The notes below the pieces were generated by a model. That model did no database searches. It was not told the DNA's origin and was given only the letters and a program-made list of their open reading frames with translations. The position numbers and the translations under genes are program-made. This document shows positions 1 to 5,777 of a stretch of DNA of 5,777 nucleotides, piece after piece. Position 1 is the first letter of the stretch. Each line of letters opens with the position of its first letter. The DNA is from Synechococcus sp. UW140 (GTDB lineage: Bacteria > Cyanobacteriota > Cyanobacteriia > PCC-6307 > Cyanobiaceae), in contig CAMDWF010000165.1 in assembly GCA_945878795.1 (NCBI GenBank), forward strand, positions 1-5,777, given 5' to 3'.

Positions 1-1395
1 AACTACCGCTCCACCGCCACGATCCTGGAGGCGGCCAACGCCTTGATCGCCCACAACAGCGAGCGCATCGACAAGGTGCTGCGGCCCACCCGCGGCGAGG
101 GCGAACCGATCCACCTGATCCGTTGCGATGACGAAATCGCCGAAGCCGAAGCGGTGGTGCACCGCATGCGGATGTTGGACGCCGCCCACCCGGATCTGCG
201 CTGGGGCGACATGGCGGTGCTTTATCGCACCAATGCCCAGAGCCGGGCCCTGGAGGAATCCCTGGTGCGTTGGGGTATCCCCTACCTGGTGGTGGGCGGC
301 CTGCGCTTCTACGACCGCCGTGAAATCAAAGATGTGCTGGCCTACCTGCGCCTGCTGGTCAATCCCGCCGACAGCGTCAGCCTGTTGCGGGTGCTGAATG
401 TGCCCCGCCGCGGCATCGGCAAGACCACCGTCGAGCGCCTCAGCGATGCTGCGGCCCAGCTGGGCCTGCCCCTCTGGGAGGTGATCAGCGACGCCGAGGC
501 GGTGCGCTCCCTGGGCGGGCGCTCGGCCAAGGGCCTGCTGCAGTTCGCTGAATTGATCAATGATCTGGCCCGCCGCGCCCAAGAATCTCCCCCCTCCGAG
601 CTGGTGCAGCGGGTGATGGAGCAGAGCGGTTACGTGGCCGAACTGATCGCCGAGGCCACTGACGAAGCCGAGGAACGCCGCCGCAACCTCCAGGAGCTGG
701 TCAATGCCGCCCTGCAATACCAGGAGGAAAACGAGGAGGGCTCCCTGGAGGGCTTCCTGGCCAGCGCCGCCCTGGCCAGCGACGCCGACAGCAAGGACAC
801 CGCCGCCGACCGGGTCACCCTGATGACCCTCCATGCCAGCAAGGGACTGGAGTTTCCGGTGGTATTCCTGGTGGGACTGGAGCAGGGATTGTTCCCCAGC
901 TACCGCTCCCTTGAGGATCCCGCCGCCCTGGAAGAGGAACGCCGCCTCTGTTATGTGGGCCTCACCCGGGCCAAGGAGCGCCTGTTCCTCAGCCATGCCA
1001 GCGAACGGCGGCTGTGGGGCGGCATGCGCGAACCGGCCGTGCCTTCAGTGTTTCTCTCCGAGCTGCCCGCCGAGCTTCTCCAGGGGGATCTGCCCCAGAG
1101 CGGCGGCGCGGCGATCCGCCGCGAGCAGCGGCTGGAGCGGCTCACCCGGGTCGATCGGGACGACAGCCGGCGGGTGGCCAGCGGCGGCGAGGCCGGCGCC
1201 CCCACCAATGCAGTGCGCCGCCGCGCCACCTCCCACAGTTGGGCGGTGGGAGACCGGCTGCTGCACAGCAGCTTCGGCGAGGGCTGGGTGACCCACCTGT
1301 TCGGCAGTGGCGAGCGGATCTCGATTGCGGTGAAGTTCGAAGGGATGGGGCCGAAGATCCTCGATCCAAGGCTGGCACCAATTCAGCCGCTTTGA
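1..1395 (+). CDS. uvrD: UvrD/PcrA-type superfamily 1 DNA helicase, C-terminal part (5' truncated by window edge)
   Basis: This is an ATP-dependent 3'-5' DNA helicase of the UvrD/PcrA/Rep family, acting in the cytoplasm in nucleotide-excision and mismatch repair and in clearing replication blocks. The visible 464 residues begin exactly at the conserved helicase motif IV (NYRS, residues 1-4), so the N-terminal half with the Walker A and B ATPase motifs lies upstream of the window. Also visible are the LYRTNAQSR segment (near residue 74), the 2B-domain segment around PRRGIGKTT (near 135), motif V (about 272-286, TLHASKGLEFP) and motif VI (about 311-328, EEERRLCYVGLTRA). The last 50 residues (VGDRLLHSSFGEGWV onward) match the Tudor-like RNA-polymerase/DNA-binding tail of UvrD and PcrA. 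Scaled to E. coli UvrD, the full protein would be about 800 residues. The reading frame is intact and ends in TGA at 1393-1395, overlapping the probable start of the next gene. Whether to call it uvrD or pcrA cannot be settled from this part. Confidence 0.96.
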   Translation, partial: NYRSTATILEAANALIAHNSERIDKVLRPTRGEGEPIHLIRCDDEIAEAEAVVHRMRMLDAAHPDLRWGDMAVLYRTNAQSRALEESLVRWGIPYLVVGGLRFYDRREIKDVLAYLRLLVNPADSVSLLRVLNVPRRGIGKTTVERLSDAAAQLGLPLWEVISDAEAVRSLGGRSAKGLLQFAELINDLARRAQESPPSELVQRVMEQSGYVAELIAEATDEAEERRRNLQELVNAALQYQEENEEGSLEGFLASAALASDADSKDTAADRVTLMTLHASKGLEFPVVFLVGLEQGLFPSYRSLEDPAALEEERRLCYVGLTRAKERLFLSHASERRLWGGMREPAVPSVFLSELPAELLQGDLPQSGGAAIRREQRLERLTRVDRDDSRRVASGGEAGAPTNAVRRRATSHSWAVGDRLLHSSFGEGWVTHLFGSGERISIAVKFEGMGPKILDPRLAPIQPL

Positions 1396-2489
1396 CCCTG
1401 GCGTTGCCGCAACGGAGCAGCGGGGCCAATCCCAGGGCGCCGGCGGTGCTGGTGCTCACAGGGGGACTGATCCATCTGGTGCATCAGCTGGCGGTGCTGC
1501 AGGACCAGCCCGCCCAGCGGCTGGCGGTGCTGATCACCGGGGTGCTGACCCGCGACCCGGCGAGCCTGGAGGCGATGCAAACCACCATGGAAAAGTGGTT
1601 CAGCCACCTGCGTCGCCAGGATCCCGCCCGCTTCGGCAAACTGCTGTTGCTCAAGGACGACTGCGGCCTGCGGAGTGGAGACTGGGACCTCTGCTACCTC
1701 AACAACCCCTGGGTGGTGAGTCAGCGGTCCTTGGTCGAGCGGCTGGCCATTCCGGCCATCATTGTTTGCGGCGACGGCCTCGGCCTCTACTACCGCTGCG
1801 CCAGGGAGCTGCGGGCCATCGTGCCCAGCTTGCTGAAGCTGCCCATCCCCGCAGATGGACGCCGCATGCAGGTGGTGGTGAGTGGTCGCCAACCCGTCTG
1901 GCACCGCCCCCCCCAAACCCCGGCAACCCCGCCGCTGGCGGCGCGGCGAGCCCTGTTCGAAACCCTGGTGGCCAGCCTGGAAAGCGAAGCCGCCCCCCTG
2001 GTGGCGGCCTGGCGGGCGGCTGTCGGTCCCCGGGGACCGATCTGGCTGTGCTCGGTGCCGAACCTGGCCCACCAGTTCCCCGGCCAGCACCTGCCCAGGG
2101 CCCTGCTGGAGCAGTGGGTACGGCACCTGGCGGGCTTCGATCCGGCCAGCCAGCGCCTGGTGCCGATCGACCACCCCAAGGCCCCACCAGGCGGCAGTGT
2201 GGGCCAGGATCGGCCGGCCTGGCTGGCGGATCCCCTGCGCAGTTCCATCCCCCTGGAGGTGCTGGTGCGGCTGCTGGAGAGGGAGCAGCCCGGACGTCCC
2301 ATCCGGGTGGCCGGTCTAACCTCCGCCCTCTACGGCGTGCGCCACCTCACCGGGGCGACGGTGGTCTGGCTGCCGGTGCTGCCCCTTTGGCGGCACAACC
2401 CCGCCTACCGTCGCCGCCCCCTGGAGTTTCTGCACCGCTGGCTGCGGGTCCGTCGCATGCGCCTACTCAGCGATCAGCCGGTGGATTGA
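1392..2489 (+). CDS. Putative sialyltransferase-like (polysialyltransferase/GT52-type) glycosyltransferase
   Basis: This is probably a cytosolic glycosyltransferase that moves an acidic sugar from a CMP donor to a surface glycan. With a TTG start at 1392 it has 365 residues; no signal peptide or membrane segment is visible. The three short motifs known from bacterial sialyltransferase families GT38, GT52 and GT80 occur in the right order: a D/E-D/E-G-like motif (GDG, residues 127-129, after a hydrophobic strand and before LYY), an HP motif (DHPK, 260-263) and an S/T motif (LTSAL, 309-313). An IPLE segment at 286-289 lies between the last two, as in the polysialyltransferase-like family. A proline-rich linker near 170-185 probably separates two GT-B half-domains. 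The start is uncertain: TTG at 1392 gives a TTGA overlap with the helicase stop, while GTG at 1446 would begin just before the first strand (LVLTGGLIHLVHQ). No clear ribosome binding site helps the choice. The frame runs back to 1014 inside the helicase, but that upstream part is only a shadow. The overlap implies co-transcription with the helicase. The first residue of the D/E-D/E-G motif is G here, a deviation. The donor sugar is unknown; nearby kdsA and kdsC make CMP-Kdo a candidate. That it is a gene is nearly sure; the family is moderately sure. Confidence 0.62.
   Translation: MTLALPQRSSGANPRAPAVLVLTGGLIHLVHQLAVLQDQPAQRLAVLITGVLTRDPASLEAMQTTMEKWFSHLRRQDPARFGKLLLLKDDCGLRSGDWDLCYLNNPWVVSQRSLVERLAIPAIIVCGDGLGLYYRCARELRAIVPSLLKLPIPADGRRMQVVVSGRQPVWHRPPQTPATPPLAARRALFETLVASLESEAAPLVAAWRAAVGPRGPIWLCSVPNLAHQFPGQHLPRALLEQWVRHLAGFDPASQRLVPIDHPKAPPGGSVGQDRPAWLADPLRSSIPLEVLVRLLEREQPGRPIRVAGLTSALYGVRHLTGATVVWLPVLPLWRHNPAYRRRPLEFLHRWLRVRRMRLLSDQPVD
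1907..1914 (+). repeat. C8 homopolymer tract inside the sialyltransferase-like gene
   Basis: Eight consecutive C residues span codons 172-175 (R-P-P-Q) of the predicted glycosyltransferase, in the linker between its two likely domains. Tracts of this kind can change length by polymerase slippage and switch genes on and off; the polysialyltransferase gene of Neisseria meningitidis is a known poly-C example. Here the tract is short and the genome GC-rich, so it may be chance. The tract itself is certain; a function is not shown. Confidence 0.35.
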
Positions 2490-2562
2490 GGGCGCACCTA
2501 GGCCGAGTTGGGGGGCGAGCTAACGGCACCCAATCCTGCGCCGAAGCTTCTGGTGTCAGGGC
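2490..2562. terminator. Possible bidirectional terminator in the convergent intergenic gap
   Basis: This 73-nt gap separates the stop codons of two convergent genes and must contain or adjoin the transcription ends of both. It holds nested inverted repeats: an outer perfect 6-bp pair GGCGCA (2491-2496) and TGCGCC (2537-2542), and an inner 5-bp pair TTGGG (2508-2512) and CCCAA (2529-2533). No T-run follows on either strand and the stems are short and interrupted, so an intrinsic terminator is only weakly supported. No small gene or promoter is seen in it. Confidence 0.22.
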
Positions 2563-3807
2563 TCAGTACTGGATCAGCCAGGGCCAGCGATCGGGAATGC
2601 AGAGAAAGTTGTCATCCAGACCACAGCGCAGCATCGCCACGTCCAGCAGCCGGTGCTGCAGCCAGCCCACCAGCGTCACCGCCAGGGGTGGCAGCACGGC
2701 CCAGTCGGTTCGGTGCTCACGGATCCAGACCAGGAAGGAGAGGAGCAGAAACAGGCCCACCATGTCGGCCAGCCGGAAGGTGATCGGCGCCAGCCAGCCG
2801 CTGAACACCGACACCTGGATCAGCGCCAGCAGTACGCCGTAGAGCAGCATCTGTCGGGCCAGGCCCTCGTGCCGCAGCACTCGGATGGGATTCAGGCCCC
2901 GCTTCGCCAGCACCAGGGCCACCGCCACAAGCAGGGCGAGCTCAAGCCGCAGCACATCCTTCAAGATCGGATAGCTGCTGAAGAAGGTTTCCCGTTGGCT
3001 GTAGAGCTGGAACTTCTGCAGAGCCACGGGGAGCACCATCGCCAGCGGCAGAGCCAGCAGCAGTGCGAACAGCAGAGCCCCAAGGCCCAGGCCGGCGGCC
3101 TTCCAGCTCCGATGGCCCGCCGCCGCCAGCGCCCGGTTCCACCAGGCGGAGAGTCGTGACCAGCCAGCAGCAGGTCGGAACCGTACCAAGGCTGGCACCA
3201 GGGCCGCCAGCAGGTTGATCGGAAACGTGGTGTGGCTCAGGGCGGCAAGAACCGTGCAGCTGAGGACCAACAGCCGGCGCCGGGCCAGCTGCCCGGAGCA
3301 CCAGAGCATCAGGGGCACCAGCAGCAACACGGCCAGGGCCTGGCGGGTGATGCCGTTCTGCAGGAAACTCCGCTGCAGCGGACTGCAGACGATCAGCAGG
3401 GCCCACCAGCCGCCCCAGGCACCCAGGCGGGAGAGCAGCAGCGGCACGGCGGCATAGGCCGCCGCCACCAGCCCCTGCATGGCTGCCATGCGGTAGGGCA
3501 AGGCCAGCACCAGGGGCGTGAGCAGGGGCCAGAGGGGTTCGGCCAGCGGCAACCGCCCACGATCGAAAGCATAGAAATGGCTCAGCTTGGTGATATCGCT
3601 TGTGCCCCAGGAAGCCAGGGTGAAGAAAAGAGCCACCACCCCCAGAAACAGGCCGGCCGCGGCCCACCAGCAGCGCCGGCGGCCGGTATGGCCAGCCCAA
3701 CTGAGCACCAGGGCCAGCAGCACCAGTACCAACCACAGGCCGGTCATCAGGCCAGGGGCGGCCATCACCTGATCCACCCGAAAGGGGGCTCTCTGGGGGA
3801 ATGGCAT
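2563..3807 (-). CDS. Polytopic membrane protein, EpsG/Wzy-like polysaccharide polymerase (putative)
   Basis: This is an inner-membrane protein that probably polymerises or otherwise handles lipid-linked glycan repeats. It has 414 residues and about 10-11 hydrophobic segments (roughly 21-37, 46-66, 95-125, 133-142, 156-170, 178-207, 237-263, 286-301, 320-338, 346-361 and 369-385), a size and topology normal for EpsG/Wzy proteins. Features reminiscent of the EpsG family are the NGITRQALAV segment (151-160, an RQ pair at the start of a helix), a conserved-looking LSH (190-192) in the next helices, and an FRLADMVGLF helix (344-353) near the C-terminus. A soluble-looking stretch at 264-285 (LQKFQLYSQRETFF) could be the large external loop. 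The start may be ATG at 3807, giving a TGATG coupling with the upstream gene, or GTG at 3810 with a 4-nt GTGA overlap; no Shine-Dalgarno sequence is visible. It is last in the kdsA-kdsC-glycosyltransferase group, which supports a surface-glycan role. Another multi-pass glycosyltransferase or flippase is possible; Wzy-like proteins have little sequence conservation, so the function is moderate in certainty. Confidence 0.65.
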   Translation of the reverse strand: MPFPQRAPFRVDQVMAAPGLMTGLWLVLVLLALVLSWAGHTGRRRCWWAAAGLFLGVVALFFTLASWGTSDITKLSHFYAFDRGRLPLAEPLWPLLTPLVLALPYRMAAMQGLVAAAYAAVPLLLSRLGAWGGWWALLIVCSPLQRSFLQNGITRQALAVLLLVPLMLWCSGQLARRRLLVLSCTVLAALSHTTFPINLLAALVPALVRFRPAAGWSRLSAWWNRALAAAGHRSWKAAGLGLGALLFALLLALPLAMVLPVALQKFQLYSQRETFFSSYPILKDVLRLELALLVAVALVLAKRGLNPIRVLRHEGLARQMLLYGVLLALIQVSVFSGWLAPITFRLADMVGLFLLLSFLVWIREHRTDWAVLPPLAVTLVGWLQHRLLDVAMLRCGLDDNFLCIPDRWPWLIQY

Positions 3808-4979
3808 CACGGCGAGGGGGTCGCGCCGGGTCGAGGATCGGCCAGCAGGCGGGCCAGCTCCGCCGCCGATCGCAACTGGCCGAAACCCCAGTAAGGATCG
3901 AGCAGCGGCCTCAGGCTGGCGGCCTGCAGGGCGGCCGAAGCCCCGACCGGCAGCTCCGCCAGGGCGGAGCGGAGCCGATCACGGAGGCGCTGGCGCTCCC
4001 GCCACTCGTCCGCCTCCTGGGCGGCCTGAACCGCCGCCAACCCGCCCAGGTCCTGCTCCGCCTCCACAGCGACCCAATGCAAGCGCCGCTCCAGGGCCAC
4101 GGCATAGCCCAAGTGGGTGCCGAAGGCATTGGTCGCCAGGCCTTCACTGAGCTCTAATAATGTTCGCAGGGCATCAAGGAACCAAGGATTGGAGCGATGG
4201 CCGTTGCAGGCCACGATCCACCCCTCGGGCAGGGGCGGCAGGGGTGGATCCTGCCAGTGGCGCAGCCAGATCACGCTGCGGTAGCCCCCAGCCGCCCCAA
4301 TCTCCCGCACCGCCGCCACGCAGTCGTCCAGGTCCATGCGGCGCTCGACCCGATCCCAGCTGTGGGCCAGCAGCACCAGCAGCGTCGGACCGAGGCTCTG
4401 GCGCAGCTCCTGGAGTTCCCCCTCCGCCAGCACGGGCCTTGCGTACTGGATCCAGGGGCCTATGGCCAGTGCCGGTAGCCCAAAACGCTCCTGGAGCCAT
4501 TGGGCCCTCAGGGGTCCCATGCAGAGATAGCCCCGGCTCCAGGGCCGGGGCGCCTCGAAGGTGGCGCCGCGGGACACCTTGAGGCCATGCTCCAGCAGCA
4601 GCGGCAGGGGCCGACCCAGCAGGGGCAAACCGGCATGGCGCTTGAGCTGCACGTCGTGGCCGTAGTGATGGGAAGAGGGTTCCAACTCCCGCTGGGCCGG
4701 GTTGAAGAAGGCCGGGCGGCCGGCCGAACCCTGAAAGCGGCCTTGATACCAAACGTCTGCGCTCACCTGGGGGGCAAAGGGGCGCTGGCTGAAGGCCTGC
4801 CGCACCAGGCCCCGGTAAGCGGCCAGGGCCTGCCATTGCTCAAGATCGGGCAGGAGGGGACGCCGCAGTCGCTCCAGGTGCTTGGCCAGCAGCAGGCCCC
4901 GCAACCAGAGACGCAGCGCCTGGCGGCGGTCCCGTCGGCTAGGACGCAGAGGGGCGGCAGGCGCAGCTGATGCGGGCAT
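3807..4979 (-). CDS. Putative surface-polysaccharide glycosyltransferase-like protein
   Basis: This 390-residue protein has no signal peptide or membrane helix and is rich in arginine near its N-terminus. I cannot place it in a named family. It does show segments that I associate with large uncharacterised proteins of O-antigen and capsule clusters: an EHGLKVSRG segment (130-138), an LLVLLAHSWD strand-plus-HS segment (200-209) with a GT-B-like look, WLRHWQDP (238-245), NAFGTHLGYAVAL (284-296), where the GTHxGYA core would sit in a nucleotide-sugar-binding region, and a C-terminal DPYWGFGQLRS (361-371). A GT-B-like fold is therefore inferred. The ATG at 4979 was chosen because it lies 5 nt after the kdsC stop; an in-frame ATG at 5030 would overlap kdsC by 46 nt and add 17 low-complexity residues. 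Its stop overlaps the start of the next gene, implying translational coupling. With Kdo synthesis upstream and a polymerase-like protein downstream, a sugar transfer step in glycan assembly is the best guess; sugar and acceptor are unknown. Confidence 0.6.
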   Translation of the reverse strand: MPASAAPAAPLRPSRRDRRQALRLWLRGLLLAKHLERLRRPLLPDLEQWQALAAYRGLVRQAFSQRPFAPQVSADVWYQGRFQGSAGRPAFFNPAQRELEPSSHHYGHDVQLKRHAGLPLLGRPLPLLLEHGLKVSRGATFEAPRPWSRGYLCMGPLRAQWLQERFGLPALAIGPWIQYARPVLAEGELQELRQSLGPTLLVLLAHSWDRVERRMDLDDCVAAVREIGAAGGYRSVIWLRHWQDPPLPPLPEGWIVACNGHRSNPWFLDALRTLLELSEGLATNAFGTHLGYAVALERRLHWVAVEAEQDLGGLAAVQAAQEADEWRERQRLRDRLRSALAELPVGASAALQAASLRPLLDPYWGFGQLRSAAELARLLADPRPGATPSP

Positions 4980-4984
4980 GGCGG

Positions 4985-5563
4985 TCAGTCGTTGCGGTCC
5001 CGCCAGCCCCGATCGGCCAGCTCGCGCCATTCCCCCCGGGCCCGCAGGATGGCCTCACAGAGGCGACGCACGGCCCCATCGCCGCCGTTGCGATCCAGCA
5101 CCCAGTCGGCACGCCGTCGCAAGGGCCGCACGGCATCGGCGGTGGCAATCAGCAGCCCGACGGCGGGGCGCACCGCCAGATCGTTGAGATCGTCGCCGAC
5201 AAAGGCCATGCTCTCCTTTGGGAGGTCCAGGGTCTGCAGCAACTCCCGCAGCGCTGCGGGCTTGTCCTTGACACCCGTGAGCACATGGCGAATGCCGAGA
5301 TAGCGGGCCCGCTGTTCCGTCGCCCCGCCCTTGCCGCCGCTCAGCCAGGCCACCTCGACACCGGCCTGTTGCAGCAGCCGGATGCCCAGGCCATCGCGGA
5401 CGTCAAAGCGCTTGATCACCTCACCGGCCTCGGTGGTCCAGAGCCCGCCATCGGTGAGCACACCGTCGACATCGAGCACCAGCAAGCGCAGCGCCCCGAG
5501 GCGGCCGCGGCAGCGGTGGTAGCCAATGGCATGGCCCCCGAACCGACCCAACTGCTGAATCAT
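4985..5563 (-). CDS. kdsC: 3-deoxy-D-manno-octulosonate 8-phosphate phosphatase (KdsC)
   Basis: KdsC is a cytosolic, magnesium-dependent HAD-superfamily phosphatase (EC 3.1.3.45) that converts Kdo-8-phosphate, the KdsA product, to Kdo. The 192-residue protein has the family's usual length and lacks a cap domain, as KdsC enzymes do (they work as tetramers). HAD motif I is DVDGVLTDGG (31-40, nucleophile D31 and acid/base D33), motif II is S75 in WLSGGKGG, motif III is a lysine in GVKDKPAAL (K101 most likely) and motif IV is GDDLNDL (123-129, D124/D125/D128). The SGR usual in characterised KdsC motif II reads SGG here, so the arginine is absent. The ATG at 5563 gives a roughly 25-residue leader before motif I, as in E. 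coli KdsC. It lies 26 nt after the kdsA stop and has no Shine-Dalgarno sequence; the 26-nt gap shows no other signal. The next gene begins 5 nt after its stop. Related phosphatases for other nonulosonates (such as KDN or N-acylneuraminate 9-phosphatases) share these motifs, but the adjacent kdsA argues for Kdo. Confidence 0.92.
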   Translation of the reverse strand: MIQQLGRFGGHAIGYHRCRGRLGALRLLVLDVDGVLTDGGLWTTEAGEVIKRFDVRDGLGIRLLQQAGVEVAWLSGGKGGATEQRARYLGIRHVLTGVKDKPAALRELLQTLDLPKESMAFVGDDLNDLAVRPAVGLLIATADAVRPLRRRADWVLDRNGGDGAVRRLCEAILRARGEWRELADRGWRDRND

Positions 5564-5589
5564 GGAGGTGCGCCGCCGGGGGTGAAGGT

Positions 5590-5777
5590 TCAGAGAATGG
5601 ACACGGCCAGACCCGGCTGCAGCGTCGCCCGAATCGCCATCAACTGGGTCAGGAGGGCCTCCAGCCGGTGCAACGGCACCATGTTGGGTCCATCGCTGAG
5701 GGCATTTTCAGGATCGGGATGGACCTCCAGGAAAAGGCCATCCACCCCCACGGCAACCGCCGCCCGGGCCAGGGGAG
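5590..5777 (-). CDS. kdsA: 3-deoxy-8-phosphooctulonate synthase (KdsA), C-terminal end (5' truncated by window edge)
   Basis: KdsA (EC 2.5.1.55) condenses phosphoenolpyruvate with D-arabinose 5-phosphate to Kdo-8-phosphate, the first committed step of Kdo synthesis, in the cytoplasm. Only the last 61 residues are visible, ending in TGA (complement of 5590-5592). They contain the family signature [19 protein letters not shown] (visible residues 13-31), aligned with GLFLEAHPDPEHAKCDGPS of E. coli KdsA. The Glu of LEVH and the Asp of SDGP are 11 residues apart, the same spacing as the Glu222 and Asp233 metal ligands known from the Aquifex enzyme. Whether this enzyme is metal-dependent cannot be judged, as the N-terminal Cys/Asn position lies outside the window. 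It precedes kdsC by 26 nt on the same strand, so the two consecutive pathway steps are probably co-transcribed. Confidence 0.93.
   Translation of the reverse strand, partial: PLARAAVAVGVDGLFLEVHPDPENALSDGPNMVPLHRLEALLTQLMAIRATLQPGLAVSIL

Noticed and set aside
1383..2302. Minus-strand open frames of 142-263 codons opposite the glycosyltransferase gene.
   Set aside because: Low-complexity GC-rich shadows that would be antisense to a coherent coding frame; no recognisable domain.
1595..2842. A long + strand open frame of 415 codons overlapping the glycosyltransferase gene in another frame and running into the convergent gene.
   Set aside because: Its protein is dominated by Gly, Pro, Ala and Arg with no domain, as expected from high-GC shadow frames; the overlapping frame has coherent glycosyltransferase motifs. 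It matters only as the frame entered after a +1 slip at the C8 tract.
2653..3894. Open frames on the + strand (2653-3159 and 3232-3894) rich in Gln, His and Gly.
   Set aside because: They are antisense to the Leu/Ala-rich membrane protein; reverse complements of Leu and Ala codons yield Gln, Ser and Gly. No domain or start signal supports them.
4174..4836. A 220-codon minus-strand frame inside the glycosyltransferase-like gene.
   Set aside because: It is an alternative frame of the same strand, rich in Pro, Gly and Ala, without domains; the 3807-4979 frame has consistent motifs and operon-like junctions.
4980..5030. An upstream ATG at 5030 for the glycosyltransferase-like gene.
   Set aside because: It would overlap the kdsC coding region by 46 nt and add a low-complexity leader, whereas ATG 4979 sits 5 nt after the kdsC stop, as expected in a tight operon.
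1..5777. tRNA or rRNA genes, CRISPR arrays, insertion sequences, inteins or riboswitches.
   Set aside because: The window is almost wholly covered by coherent coding frames; the only gaps are 73, 26 and 5 nt, with no regularly spaced repeats, transposase motifs or tRNA-like cloverleaf noticed.

Overview
The window is GC-rich (roughly two thirds G+C by eye), tightly packed coding DNA from a bacterium. The style of the proteins suggests a unicellular picocyanobacterium of the Synechococcus/Cyanobium type: the UvrD/PcrA helicase tail, the KdsC form with an SGG motif, the almost complete lack of Shine-Dalgarno sequences and the very short gene junctions all fit. No HIP1 palindrome (GCGATCGC) was seen, which fits the marine/Cyanobium lineages better than other cyanobacteria. 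This assignment is an inference from overall character; no rRNA or other marker gene is present.

The layout is two convergent gene groups. On the + strand, the window opens inside a UvrD/PcrA-type DNA helicase (1-1395). A predicted glycosyltransferase (about 1392-2489) follows at once and carries the three short motifs of bacterial sialyltransferases. The two genes appear joined by a TTGA start/stop overlap. About 73 bases then separate them from the minus-strand group.

The minus-strand group, read from the right edge, is: the C-terminal end of kdsA (5777-5590, Kdo-8-phosphate synthase), kdsC (5563-4985, Kdo-8-phosphate phosphatase), a glycosyltransferase-like surface-polysaccharide protein (4979-3807), and a polytopic membrane protein resembling EpsG/Wzy polysaccharide polymerases (3807-2563). 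The gaps are 26 nt, 5 nt and a 1-4 nt overlap, so these four look like one operon.

Together the genes suggest a surface-glycan locus. KdsA and KdsC make the acidic eight-carbon sugar Kdo, which is activated as CMP-Kdo by KdsB (not in the window). The sialyltransferase-like protein belongs to a type of enzyme that uses CMP-activated acidic sugars, and the membrane protein could polymerise glycan repeat units. The helicase is a housekeeping repair/replication gene and is probably only a neighbour. The most notable point is the pairing of a sialyltransferase-like enzyme, whose gene contains a C8 tract between its two predicted domains, with Kdo synthesis genes.
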